Positions 41,130 to 49,186 of a stretch of DNA of 64,000 bases are shown here, piece by piece; position 1 is the first letter of the stretch; every line of letters begins with the position of its first letter. The DNA is from Selenomonadales bacterium. GTDB lineage: Bacteria; Bacillota; Negativicutes; Sporomusales; UBA7701. The stretch is from assembly GCA_029975165.1 (NCBI GenBank), contig JARKPR010000088.1, positions 174,236 to 238,235 of the forward strand, given 5' to 3'. Both the position numbers and the translations under genes were made by a program. Below the pieces are notes generated by a model. That model did not search any database. It saw nothing but the letters and a program-made list of their open reading frames with translations, and was not told the DNA's origin.

Positions 41130-42387
41130 TCTTCTTCCCTCCTGCCGCCTTGTTCCCGTCCTTGCCAGCCAGCGGATCTTCCTTGACGAACTCCTTCATC
41201 TCCAGCGTCATGCCGGGAACATACTCCTGCGGATTGACGATCGACGGCGTGATGAGGATGACCAGCTCGGTTTCCTCGCGGCTGAACGTCGTGCTGGTAA
41301 ACAGCTTGCCGAGGATGGGCAGATTGGCGAGCAGGGGGATCTTCGTCACATCTTTGTGCGTCTCGCTGGCGATCAGGCCGCCGAGGGCCATCGTCTGGCC
41401 GGACGACAGGGCGATGGTCGCTTCCGCCTTGCGCGTGTTGACCGGCGGAATCTGAAAATTATCGCTGATGCTGATTTTATGCTCGTCGCTCCAGTCCAGC
41501 GTGCTGACCTCGGCCTTGATCTTGCTGTTTATCAGCCCTTCGCCGTTGACCTCGGGCTGGATTTCCAGCTTGATGCCGTACTCCTTCCACTCCACCGTCA
41601 CCGTGCCGTTCTGGACCGACACCGGCACGGGAATCTCGCCGCCCACCAGGATGTTAGCCTTCTCGCCGCTGAGGGTGATGACGTTCGGCTGCGACAGGAT
41701 GCGGGCCAGACCTTGTGCGATCAGCGCTTTCAGCAAACCCTGGATATTGCTGTAGCCTCCGAAATTGCCGAAGGTGCTGCCGCCGACGGTCGAATTGCTG
41801 ATTCCCTGCCCGAACCGGAACGAGCCCGGGGCGGTAACATCGTTGCCCCATTTGACGCCCAAGTCCTTTGACTTCGACCGGTTGATCTCGATGACCCGCG
41901 CCTCGATCTTCACCTGGATCGGCCTGGTGATCTCCAGCAGGTTGACCACCTTCTCGCCGTACGCCGCCGCCACCTTTTCGGCCCGCGATTTCTGGTACTG
42001 GTCGTTGACGCTGCCTTCGAGGACGATGTTCTTGCCGACCTTGCTCACGCGGATGTCGGTGTAGCCCAGGATGGCCTTGATGTCGCCGGCGATCTGCGCA
42101 TCGTTGGCGCTGACCGCGATGTCGTAGCTGTCCCGGCCGCCACCTGCCCATACGTGCAGCGTCGTCACCCCCGGCTGCTTGCCGACCACCAGCAGCTCGG
42201 CGCCGGAGACGACGATCACATCGGCCACCTCCGGGTTGGCCACCGCCACCCGCTCCGCTCCGCTTACGGCTACGACGCGGGACTGGCTGACCGCCACGTC
42301 GATCTTGCCGCCGGCCGCCGCCGGCGCCGCCGGCAGCGCTAGGCACAGCAGGATGGCGGCTAATATCCTTATCGCTCCCATTCTCAT
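41113..42387 (-). CDS. cpaC: Tad secretin CpaC/RcpA
   Basis: Outer-membrane secretin of 424 residues through which the Flp pilus passes. The ATG at 42387 has GGAGGG 6 bases upstream. A signal peptide (about 1-28) is followed by a pilus/BON-type N-domain (KVGKNIVLEGSVNDQYQKSRAEKVA) and the secretin core with VLVGGEIPVPV and the C-terminal SSGQTMALGGLIASE and REETELVILITPSIV. Presence of a secretin implies a second membrane. It lies between cpaB and cpaE. Confidence 0.94.
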   Translation of the reverse strand: MRMGAIRILAAILLCLALPAAPAAAGGKIDVAVSQSRVVAVSGAERVAVANPEVADVIVVSGAELLVVGKQPGVTTLHVWAGGGRDSYDIAVSANDAQIAGDIKAILGYTDIRVSKVGKNIVLEGSVNDQYQKSRAEKVAAAYGEKVVNLLEITRPIQVKIEARVIEINRSKSKDLGVKWGNDVTAPGSFRFGQGISNSTVGGSTFGNFGGYSNIQGLLKALIAQGLARILSQPNVITLSGEKANILVGGEIPVPVSVQNGTVTVEWKEYGIKLEIQPEVNGEGLINSKIKAEVSTLDWSDEHKISISDNFQIPPVNTRKAEATIALSSGQTMALGGLIASETHKDVTKIPLLANLPILGKLFTSTTFSREETELVILITPSIVNPQEYVPGMTLEMKEFVKEDPLAGKDGNKAAGGKKNGGKH

Positions 42388-42406
42388 GGCCAACCCTCCA
42401 CCGGTC

Positions 42407-43231
42407 CTAATTGACCGGGATCATTTCCATTTTCGTGCCGCGGATAACCTCGATCCCCCTCACCGGCGGCGCGGCCGGAGGGCCGGCGGACACCACAGGG
42501 GCGGCCGGGGCGTCGACGATGTCGCGCGGCTTCACCGCGACCGTGGCGACGATCGCCTCTTCACCCGGCAGATAAGGCCTGAGCGCCAGGCGGATCTTGC
42601 CCTTCTCGTCGGCCACCGCCAGGCGGGCGGCATCGTCGGGGGTCACCGCCAGCGTAACCGTCGTCTTGCCGGCTCCGTCCTTCTTGACGCCGTCGCCGGC
42701 GGCGCCGGTCTCGGTGTCGCGGTTGGTCGCCAGCACCTTCAGGTTCTGGAGGACGATTTGGCTGAGATGGGCGCCGGCGACGTTCGGGTCGAACGTCACG
42801 ATAACATCGACGAAATCGCCCGCCTTCACCAATCCGGCCACGCCGGACACCTCGGTCACCGCCACCGACACCGCCCGCCTGCCGGGCGGGATGATGCCGG
42901 AAAAACCGGCCGACTTGCCTTCGATAAACAGCCGCCGCTGGGTCACCTGCTCGCCGGCGGCGATCTGCTCCCTGGCCACGACCCCCACCGCCTTGTTGAT
43001 ATCCCGCACCGCGCCGGGCTGGATGTAATCGTCCGGCACCTCGACCACCTTGAGCATCGCGGCGGTCATCTTCGTCTTCGGCGCTATATCGGCCTTGGCC
43101 ACCACGACAGGCAGCCCGGGCCGGACATTGCGGGCGGCCAAGCTCTGCAGGTAGCTGTAAACCAGCCCCGCCGCCGCCAGGCTGAACACCAGGGCGATAA
43201 CGATCAGCCCCTTGGTAGATAATTTCGCCAC
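42407..43231 (-). CDS. cpaB: Flp pilus assembly protein CpaB (SAF domain)
   Basis: Periplasmic pilus-assembly protein of 274 residues. The GTG at 43231 follows GGAGGG. One N-terminal membrane helix (about 8-26) precedes the SAF domain (38-100; VVVAKADIAPKTKMTAAMLKVVEVP) and an RcpC/CpaB C-terminal domain (110-245; GRRAVSVAVTEVSGVAGLVKAGDFVDVIV). First gene of the upstream tad unit, with a promoter carrying the shared tad box. Confidence 0.92.
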   Translation of the reverse strand: MAKLSTKGLIVIALVFSLAAAGLVYSYLQSLAARNVRPGLPVVVAKADIAPKTKMTAAMLKVVEVPDDYIQPGAVRDINKAVGVVAREQIAAGEQVTQRRLFIEGKSAGFSGIIPPGRRAVSVAVTEVSGVAGLVKAGDFVDVIVTFDPNVAGAHLSQIVLQNLKVLATNRDTETGAAGDGVKKDGAGKTTVTLAVTPDDAARLAVADEKGKIRLALRPYLPGEEAIVATVAVKPRDIVDAPAAPVVSAGPPAAPPVRGIEVIRGTKMEMIPVN

Positions 43232-43266
43232 GTCGCACCCTCCAATGGCCACGATTTCATGTTTTA

Positions 43267-43312
43267 ATTGTAGCGCAAATGCCCCGCCGCCTCATCGGAC
43301 CAAGGCCTTAAA
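43267..43312 (-). promoter_or_regulatory. Promoter and shared tad box of cpaB
   Basis: Minus strand reads TTTAAGGC, 7 bases, CGATG, 20 bases, TACAAT (43272-43267), the same layout as at flp and tadE with two or three changes in the first box. The leader is about 30 bases. Confidence 0.55.
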
Positions 43313-43376
43313 CAGGCCGCTGCCGCGGTCTCGTTTTTCTGGGACCGCAGGCCTACCGGCCGCGCACGAACGAAAA

Positions 43377-43398
43377 GCGGCCTCCTCGCGGAGACCGC
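43377..43398 (-). terminator. Terminator after corA
   Basis: GCGGCCTCC / GGAGACCGC stem with one mismatch and TCGC loop; the minus-strand exit reads TTTTCG. Confidence 0.6.
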
Positions 43399-43428
43399 CC
43401 TGTACATTCTATTCTTTTATCAGCCCCG

Positions 43429-44487
43429 CTAAAGCCACTTGCGGACGTAGAAAAAGCGCACCATCACCAGGCTGACCGCGAGCATCACCAGCCCCACGGC
43501 CACGTAACCGTACTCCCACTTCAAGCCCGGCAGGTTGTCGAAATTCATCCCGAACACCCCGGTGATGAAGGTCAGCGGGATGAAGATGGTCGAGATAATC
43601 GTCAGCACCTTCATGATCTGGTTCAGACGGTTGCTGATGCTGGACAGGTACGCGTCCAGCAGCCCGGACAGAATGTCGCGGTAAGTCTCCAGCGTATCGA
43701 TGACCTGGACGGTATGGTCGTACGCATCGCGGAAATAGGGCTGGGTCGTTTGCTTGATCAGCGGCGACTCGCCCCGTCGCAGTGCGCCGGCGACCTCCCG
43801 CAGCGGCCACAGCGCCTTGCGGAAGAAAAGCAGCTCTACCTTGAGCGCATGGATGTCCTGCAGGGCGCCCTGCTCCGGCTTGGTCACCAGGACCTCCTCC
43901 AACTCCTCCAGCCTTTCCCCCAGCGCTTCGAGGACTACGAAGTAATTGTCGATGATGGCATCGAGCAGCGAATAGGCGAGATAATCGGACCCCTCCCGGT
44001 GGATGCGGCCCTTGCCGCCATTTATCCTCTCCCGGACGGCCTTGAAAATATTGCGTTCGCTCTCCTGAAAGGAAAGCACATACCCGGCGCCGACGATCAG
44101 GCTCACCTGCTCGCTGGCCACCGTCCCGTCCGCTTCGAGGACAAACGCCTGCACGACGATATACAGATACTCGCCGTAGTCCTCCCGCTTGGGCCGCTGG
44201 TGGGTGTTGAGGATATCCTCCAGCACCAGCGGATGGATGGCGAACGCCGTCCCGATCTTCTCGATCAGGCCGACATTGCGCAGCCCGTTCACGCTTATCC
44301 ACGTCACCGACGTCTCGGAACGGATATACGCCGACCGCAACAGGTCATCGCTGTTCCGCTCGCGGACGCTGTCGGCGTCGTAGTCGAGCACCGCCACCCT
44401 GGCCTCGCCGCCATAGTCGCGGCCTACATGGATGAGCGTCGCCGGCGCCATCCCGGCCTTGCGGGCCATGCCGGGCTTCCTCGCCAT
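43429..44487 (-). CDS. corA: CorA-type magnesium/cobalt transporter
   Basis: Pentameric divalent-cation channel of 352 residues. The large N-terminal cytoplasmic domain is followed by two C-terminal membrane helices, the first ending in the selectivity motif GMN (FGMNFDNLPGLKWEYGY). Start codon is uncertain: ATGs at 44487, 44469 and 44451 are all in frame; I take 44487 for its upstream GGGGGG. An inverted repeat GGGCGGG / CCCGCCC at 44508-44527 lies in the leader. It is monocistronic. Confidence 0.94.
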   Translation of the reverse strand: MARKPGMARKAGMAPATLIHVGRDYGGEARVAVLDYDADSVRERNSDDLLRSAYIRSETSVTWISVNGLRNVGLIEKIGTAFAIHPLVLEDILNTHQRPKREDYGEYLYIVVQAFVLEADGTVASEQVSLIVGAGYVLSFQESERNIFKAVRERINGGKGRIHREGSDYLAYSLLDAIIDNYFVVLEALGERLEELEEVLVTKPEQGALQDIHALKVELLFFRKALWPLREVAGALRRGESPLIKQTTQPYFRDAYDHTVQVIDTLETYRDILSGLLDAYLSSISNRLNQIMKVLTIISTIFIPLTFITGVFGMNFDNLPGLKWEYGYVAVGLVMLAVSLVMVRFFYVRKWL

Positions 44488-44600
44488 CCGCCAAGCCCCC
44501 CCGCCGCGGGCGGGCGGCATCCCGCCCGCCCCGGTACTTTACCTATATTCTCCATATATTCTGCCCCGCCCGGCCTACTCCTTTTCCGCCGGGAAAAAGA

Positions 44601-45068
44601 CTACCGGTACAGCGTAAAATCGCTCCCCCTGGGGTGCCAGCCCCTGCGGCCGATGTAAATCTCCCGCGTGTCGATGCGGTGCCCGTCCACGAAGAGGTCG
44701 AATTCCACCTGGTCGCCGCCCCCGAGCCGGAAATCGAGCCCGTCGACCTCGCCGGCGGTCTTGAAGCGGAACGTGATCGTGTCGCGGTCGGCGCTCAGTT
44801 GGCTGAAATCGTTCCGTTCCTTGTGCACGCCGCTGACATCGACGAAGCGGCCGTTGGTGCGGACGACGCCGCTGAAAACATGCATCTGGCCGTGGGTGGT
44901 CGTACGGAGATGCAGCCCGTTGTCGTCCCGCCACACGAACACCCCCCGGCTATTGCCTGGCCGGAACTGGTCCGGCCGCCCCTGGAGCTGCGGCGACCAT
45001 GCCAGGGCATAGCCGCTGCTGAAAACAAGGAAAATCGCCACGAGAAGCATCGCTGTCAGTTTCTTCAT
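44601..45068 (-). CDS. Exported protein of unknown function
   Basis: Unrecognised protein of 155 residues. The first 23 residues are a typical signal peptide ending at SSGYALA. The mature part is beta-rich and balanced in charge, with alternating hydrophobic residues (LHLRTTTHGQMHVFSG, TITFRFKTAGEVDGLDFRL, QVEFDLFVDGHRID), suggesting a small beta-sandwich. It has no Cys in the mature part and no metal or catalytic motif. GGAAAGGGG precedes the start. It is alone between corA and the decarboxylase and may be periplasmic. Confidence 0.75.
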   Translation of the reverse strand: MKKLTAMLLVAIFLVFSSGYALAWSPQLQGRPDQFRPGNSRGVFVWRDDNGLHLRTTTHGQMHVFSGVVRTNGRFVDVSGVHKERNDFSQLSADRDTITFRFKTAGEVDGLDFRLGGGDQVEFDLFVDGHRIDTREIYIGRRGWHPRGSDFTLYR

Positions 45069-45149
45069 TGTCTTTATTCCCCTTTCCTGGTTTGATTTTA
45101 GAATACGGGGAAATTATGACAACCTCGTGACAGCAGCCGCCGCGCCTGG

Positions 45150-45184
45150 GCAAAAAATAAAAAGGCCGGGTTTCGTGCCCGACC
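45150..45184 (-). terminator. Terminator after the lysine/ornithine decarboxylase gene
   Basis: GGTCGGG / CCCGGCC stem with one G-U pair (45164-45170 and 45178-45184), followed on the minus strand by TTTTTATTTTTT. Confidence 0.85.
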
Positions 45185-45196
45185 CCATTTTGCCTT

Positions 45197-46345
45197 TCAC
45201 ACCGCCGCCGCCCGCAGGGCCGTCAGCTCCTCCCAGACGACGACCGCCGCCTTGGCAAAGCCGTTGAAGGTCGTTGCCGACGCCGAGGTGTACGCGCCGC
45301 AGTTGGGAACGAGGATGAGGTCGTCCACCACCAGCGGCGCGGTAAGCTTGTCGCGGAACATCACGTCGAAGGAATCGCAGCTTGGCCCGGCGAAGGTGGC
45401 GGCAATCTGCCGGCCGCCCTTGAAGGTCTCCAGCGCGAAATCCCAGTGGTCGAAAACCACCCCCGAGAAGGTGCCGTACAGCCCCTCGTCGAGGAAATAC
45501 CATTGCTGGTTGTTGCGCGTCTGGCTGCCGATCACGCGGGTTATAAGGTTGACGGCCGTGCCGCAGATGAAGCGGCCGGGCTCGCACCAGACCTCCGCGG
45601 CCGGGAACCGCGCCGCCAGCGCGCCGCGAATCTCGGCCAGCATCGCCGCCACATCCACGTTCTCCTGCGGCGTGGGGATGGGGAACCCGCCGCCGATATC
45701 GAGAATGCGCAGGGCGAAGCCGTCGGACGCCGCCGCGTCGGCGATGCGCCGGCAGACCTTGATCGCCTCGGTGTAAGCCTTGGCGCTCGTCGACTGGCTG
45801 CCCACGTGGAAGCACAGCCCGCCGGCGTCCAGCCCCTGCTCGCGGGCCAGCCGCAGCAGGCGCAGCGCGTCCTCGGGCGGCGCGCCGAACTTCTTGTTCA
45901 GGTCGACCAGCGCCTGGGTGTTGTCAACCCTGATCCGCAGCAGCACCGTGCCGCCGGGGATGGCCCGGGCGATGCGGCCGATCTCGTTCTCGCTGTCGAA
46001 GGTGAACTTGCGCACCCCTGTGCGGCTGGCCGCCGCCAGGCCGCCGGCCGTCTTGATCGGGTTGGCGTAGATGATGCGGTCGGGCGCCACGCCCATCGCC
46101 GCCAGGTCGAGCATCTCGCCGTCGGAGGCGGCGTCGAAATACGACCCTGCGGCCGCCAGCGCCGCCACCAGCCGTCTTTCCGGGTTGGCCTTCACGGCGT
46201 AATGCACCTTGACGCCCGGCAAACGCTCGGTGAGGAACCGGTAGTTGTCCTTGACCTGCTCAAGCGACAGCACCAGCAGGGGTGTGCCGTATTCTGCCGC
46301 CAGCGACTCAGTCGCCGGCCGGGTAAGCTTGAAAAAGGATTGCAT
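45197..46345 (-). CDS. Lysine/ornithine decarboxylase (fold-type III PLP enzyme)
   Basis: Alanine-racemase-fold decarboxylase of 382 residues from the ATG at 46345. HYAVKANPE carries the PLP lysine, GGLCFHVGSQS the His that stacks on PLP, LDIGGGFP the phosphate loop, WCEPGRF the conserved Glu-Pro-Gly-Arg, and GPSCDSFD the Cys-Asp pair from the second subunit. Selenomonas ruminantium has an enzyme of this class that acts on both lysine and ornithine and supplies cadaverine bound to peptidoglycan. The same use here is inferred from the lineage. It is a single-gene unit with its own promoter. Confidence 0.9.
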   Translation of the reverse strand: MQSFFKLTRPATESLAAEYGTPLLVLSLEQVKDNYRFLTERLPGVKVHYAVKANPERRLVAALAAAGSYFDAASDGEMLDLAAMGVAPDRIIYANPIKTAGGLAAASRTGVRKFTFDSENEIGRIARAIPGGTVLLRIRVDNTQALVDLNKKFGAPPEDALRLLRLAREQGLDAGGLCFHVGSQSTSAKAYTEAIKVCRRIADAAASDGFALRILDIGGGFPIPTPQENVDVAAMLAEIRGALAARFPAAEVWCEPGRFICGTAVNLITRVIGSQTRNNQQWYFLDEGLYGTFSGVVFDHWDFALETFKGGRQIAATFAGPSCDSFDVMFRDKLTAPLVVDDLILVPNCGAYTSASATTFNGFAKAAVVVWEELTALRAAAV

Positions 46346-46390
46346 CTCGATCACCACCCTTTCGCGGATACCCGCAAAACATACGCTATG

Positions 46391-46418
46391 ATTTTAACAC
46401 AATCCCCCGAAAGTGCAA
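46391..46418 (-). promoter_or_regulatory. Sigma-A promoter of the lysine/ornithine decarboxylase
   Basis: Minus-strand TTGCAC and TAAAAT separated by 16 bases, about 45 bases upstream of the start. Confidence 0.65.
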
Positions 46419-46473
46419 GTAAAAAATTCTTTTACCCGGCCGGCGCCGAGGCCTTGGGCGCCAATAGCCGCCC

Positions 46474-47661
46474 TTAGACTTTGGCGGCGAAATCGCGCCC
46501 GAACTTTATGCAGTTGGCGAGCGACTCCTCGCCGGGGGACCAGAACTCGCGCAGGCCCTCGCCCAGTACCGCGAAGCCGCCTTTTTGCAGCTCCTCGGCG
46601 ATGACCCGCGGCGACTCGCCGCTCCAGCCGTAGGCGCCGAACGCCGCCGCCTTTTTGTTCTTGAACGCCAGCCCCTTGATCTCTTCTAGGATGCCGGCAA
46701 CCGACGACAGCACGCCCTTGTTGACCGTAGGCGAGCCGACGATAATCGCCTTGGACTTGAACACCTCGCCGATGATCGCCGTCTTGTCGGACCGGGCCGA
46801 ATTGTACAGCTTCACCGTCACCGCCGGATCGGCCTCGCGGATGCCCTGGGCGACAGCCTCGGCCATGCGGCGGGTGCCGTTCCACATCGTATCGTAGATA
46901 ATCGTGATCTGGTTCTCCTGGTAGTCGTTCGCCCACTTGGCGTACGTCTCCACGATCTGCAGGGGGTTGTCCCGCCAGATGATGCCGTGGCTGGGGGCGA
47001 TCATCGCCACCGGCAGGTTGAGACCCACGACCTCCTTGATCTTCTTGTCCACCAGCCGGCTGAACGGCGTGAGGATGTTGGCGTAATACTTCTGCGCCTC
47101 CTGATAAAGCTCGGCCTGATCCACCAGGTCGTTGAACATCTTCGCCGACGCGTAATGCTGCCCGAAAGCGTCATTGCTGAACAGCACCGCGTCGCCGGTC
47201 AGGTAGCAGAACATGCTGTCCGGCCAGTGGAGCATCGGCGCTTCGATGAACACCAGCTCCCGCTTCCCCAGGCTGAGCTTGTCGCCCGTCTTCACCGTCC
47301 GGAAGTCCCAGTCCTGGTGGTACTGCCCCTTGATCGACTTCACCGCGTTGGCCGTGCAGTAGATCGGCGTGCCGGGTATCTCCCGCATCAGCTCGGGCAG
47401 GGCGCCGCTGTGGTCGATCTCGCCATGCAACGCTACGATGTAGTCGATCTTGCTGAGATCGACCTCTTGTTTGAGGCCGGCGACGAACTCTTTGGCGAAC
47501 GGCGCCCAGACCGTATCGATGAGCACCGTTTTCTCGTCCCGCACCAGATACGAGTTATAGCTCGAGCCCCGCTGGGTATGGTACTCCTCGCCGTGAAAGC
47601 GGCGCAGCTCCCAGTCGATCTTGCCCACCCAGGCAATATTATCCTTCATCTTAAAAGCCAT
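46474..47661 (-). CDS. Flavodiiron protein (FprA type)
   Basis: Oxygen or nitric oxide reductase of anaerobes, 395 residues. The N-terminal metallo-beta-lactamase-like domain (1-250) has the diiron motif HGEIDHSGALPEL and later His/Asp ligands in LHWPDSMF, LFSNDAFGQH and APSHGIIWR. The C-terminal flavodoxin domain (about 255-395) starts ITIIYDTMWNGTRRMAEA, the FMN phosphate loop. No fused rubredoxin is present, so an external electron donor is needed. GGAGG precedes the start. It protects against oxygen in strict anaerobes. Confidence 0.94.
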   Translation of the reverse strand: MAFKMKDNIAWVGKIDWELRRFHGEEYHTQRGSSYNSYLVRDEKTVLIDTVWAPFAKEFVAGLKQEVDLSKIDYIVALHGEIDHSGALPELMREIPGTPIYCTANAVKSIKGQYHQDWDFRTVKTGDKLSLGKRELVFIEAPMLHWPDSMFCYLTGDAVLFSNDAFGQHYASAKMFNDLVDQAELYQEAQKYYANILTPFSRLVDKKIKEVVGLNLPVAMIAPSHGIIWRDNPLQIVETYAKWANDYQENQITIIYDTMWNGTRRMAEAVAQGIREADPAVTVKLYNSARSDKTAIIGEVFKSKAIIVGSPTVNKGVLSSVAGILEEIKGLAFKNKKAAAFGAYGWSGESPRVIAEELQKGGFAVLGEGLREFWSPGEESLANCIKFGRDFAAKV

Positions 47662-47737
47662 GTATCTTTCCTCCTTGCGCTAGGAAATATTATACATTCT
47701 ATTTTCGGCGCCTCTTGCCGGCGCACCTCCTAGTCCG

Positions 47738-48346
47738 TCACAACAAGGCCAGCAGGCGGCCGAGATTGCGCCGGGCTGCCGCTTCGCCGCGCCGCCGGAA
47801 ATATTCGCTGTGATAGATGCTCGCTTTGGCCAGCAGGGAGCGGACGAAGGCGCGGCGCTGGCGGGCGTAGGTCGCGGCGGCCACGTACGCGTACTCGCGG
47901 CGGATGCCTGCCTCGTAAGCGGCGAACGCCGGCCACGGGTCGGCCAGCACCGCCAGGTCGGCATCGAGCAGCACCGCCATGTCGGCGTCCGCCGGCGGGC
48001 GGTCGTGGCGGGTGGCGACGATGAGCGCGGCGGCGCGGGCCGCGAACGCCGGCGACGCGCCGAGGCGACGCGCGAAGCATTCGGCCGCCGCCGCGCTGAC
48101 CGTCTCGTTGGCCGTGCTGCCCGGCTCGCACACCAGGTCATGCAGCCACGCGGCGAACTCCAGCACCGCCGGCCGCCCGGCCGGGGTGGCGCCGTCCAGT
48201 TCCGCCAGGCAGCGCCGCAGGTGCTCCAGGCCGTGATAAAACCGCCCGCCACCTCCGTAGGCAGCCGTCACCGCTTTGTACACCGCCCCGCCTTCGTCGC
48301 GGCCGCCGATGGCCGCCATCAAGCCCGTCCACCGCTCTGCCAGCAT
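47738..48346 (-). CDS. HD-superfamily phosphohydrolase
   Basis: Predicted metal-dependent hydrolase of 202 residues. The ATG at 48346 is spaced correctly from AGGGAGGG. The RFYHGLEHLRRCL motif, FAAWLHDLVCEPG with the HD pair, NETVSA, ATRHD, and LLDADLAVLA are the signature positions of the family of YfbR-unrelated HD proteins (COG4339 type). C-terminal half is Ala/Arg-rich. Its substrate is unknown. It lies upstream of fprA on the same strand, 76 bases away. Confidence 0.85.
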   Translation of the reverse strand: MLAERWTGLMAAIGGRDEGGAVYKAVTAAYGGGGRFYHGLEHLRRCLAELDGATPAGRPAVLEFAAWLHDLVCEPGSTANETVSAAAAECFARRLGASPAFAARAAALIVATRHDRPPADADMAVLLDADLAVLADPWPAFAAYEAGIRREYAYVAAATYARQRRAFVRSLLAKASIYHSEYFRRRGEAAARRNLGRLLALL

Positions 48347-48509
48347 CCCATCCCTCCCTAAAAGACTACCATTTAATATATATAGCGACAACTTGCGCTC
48401 CTTCTAGCTTGCGCCGCGGCCGCAAAACAATGCGGCAAAGTGACAAAGCCGGGGCCGGCGCCGCCCGGCCGGAGCATAAAAATCTTTCCACATTCTTCTA
48501 ACATATATA

Positions 48510-48538
48510 TTGACACACGCCATCGATAGTGGTATTTT
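48510..48538 (+). promoter_or_regulatory. Sigma-A promoter of the TetR-exporter operon
   Basis: TTGACA at 48510, 17 bases, TATTTT at 48533, about 45 bases upstream of the tetR start. Confidence 0.75.
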
Positions 48539-48540
48539 TA

Positions 48541-48569
48541 AAACAGATGTTTAAAATAATCGTTTGTTT
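48541..48569 (+). promoter_or_regulatory. Candidate TetR operator
   Basis: Imperfect inverted repeat AAACAGATGTTTA and TAATCGTTTGTTT around AAA, with 10 of 13 positions symmetric, just downstream of the -10 box. The place and size suit autorepression by the first gene. Confidence 0.5.
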
Positions 48570-48583
48570 AACGAGGTGATGAT

Positions 48584-49186
48584 ATGGAAAAAGATACCCG
48601 CCTCAAGCTGATCGAGGCCGCTGCGCCCCTCTTCGCCCAAAAGAGTTTCGCCGCCGTGTCGGTCCGCGAGCTCGCCCAGGCGGCCGGCGCCAACATCGCC
48701 GCCGTCTCCTACCACTACGGCGGCAAGGAAGGGCTCTATCACGCCATGCTTGAATACCAGTTCGAGCCGATCGCCGAAGCGCTGGAACGCATACAGACCA
48801 TGTCGTCCCTCCCCCCTGCCGAGCGCCTTGGCCTCTACGCGTCGCTCGTCGCCGGCGTCCACCACCGGCGCCCCTACCTGCTCCGCCTCGTGCATGCCGA
48901 ACTGACCAGCCCCACCAGCGGCTTCGAGGCGGTCGTCAAGAAATACATCCCGCAGATATTCCGCTTCATCCACCAGGCGCTAGAAGAAGGCGTCGCCGCC
49001 GGCGAATTCCGGCCCGACCTCGATATCGGCCTCGCCGTTATCTCGCTGGCCGGCATACTGAACTTCTATTTCGTCGCCAAGCCCATGGCCCGCCAGCTTT
49101 TGCCCGCGTCCGGCCTTTCCGACGAGAAGTACGTTTCCCAGGCGTTCGCCATTTATCTCAACGGCATCAGGAGGGAAAAACCATGA
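48584..49186 (+). CDS. TetR-family regulator (CecR/YbiH-like)
   Basis: Repressor of 200 residues. The first 50 residues are the TetR helix-turn-helix (SVRELAQAAGANIAAVSYHYGGKEGLYHAML). The C-terminal ligand domain resembles the DUF1956 group that includes CecR. Its stop overlaps the adaptor gene by 4 bases, so it is the first gene of the exporter operon and probably represses it through the inverted repeat at 48541-48569. In Escherichia coli, cecR controls ybhGFSR, a similar gene set. Confidence 0.9.
   Translation: MEKDTRLKLIEAAAPLFAQKSFAAVSVRELAQAAGANIAAVSYHYGGKEGLYHAMLEYQFEPIAEALERIQTMSSLPPAERLGLYASLVAGVHHRRPYLLRLVHAELTSPTSGFEAVVKKYIPQIFRFIHQALEEGVAAGEFRPDLDIGLAVISLAGILNFYFVAKPMARQLLPASGLSDEKYVSQAFAIYLNGIRREKP

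Noticed and set aside
39663..41186. Plus-strand open frame of 507 codons opposite tadB and cpaE
   Set aside because: Crosses the boundary of two clear genes and has shadow composition.
46427..46464. Terminator after the flavodiiron protein gene
   Set aside because: GGCGCC repeats can pair but the stem is ambiguous because the repeats are themselves palindromic; not strong enough to list.
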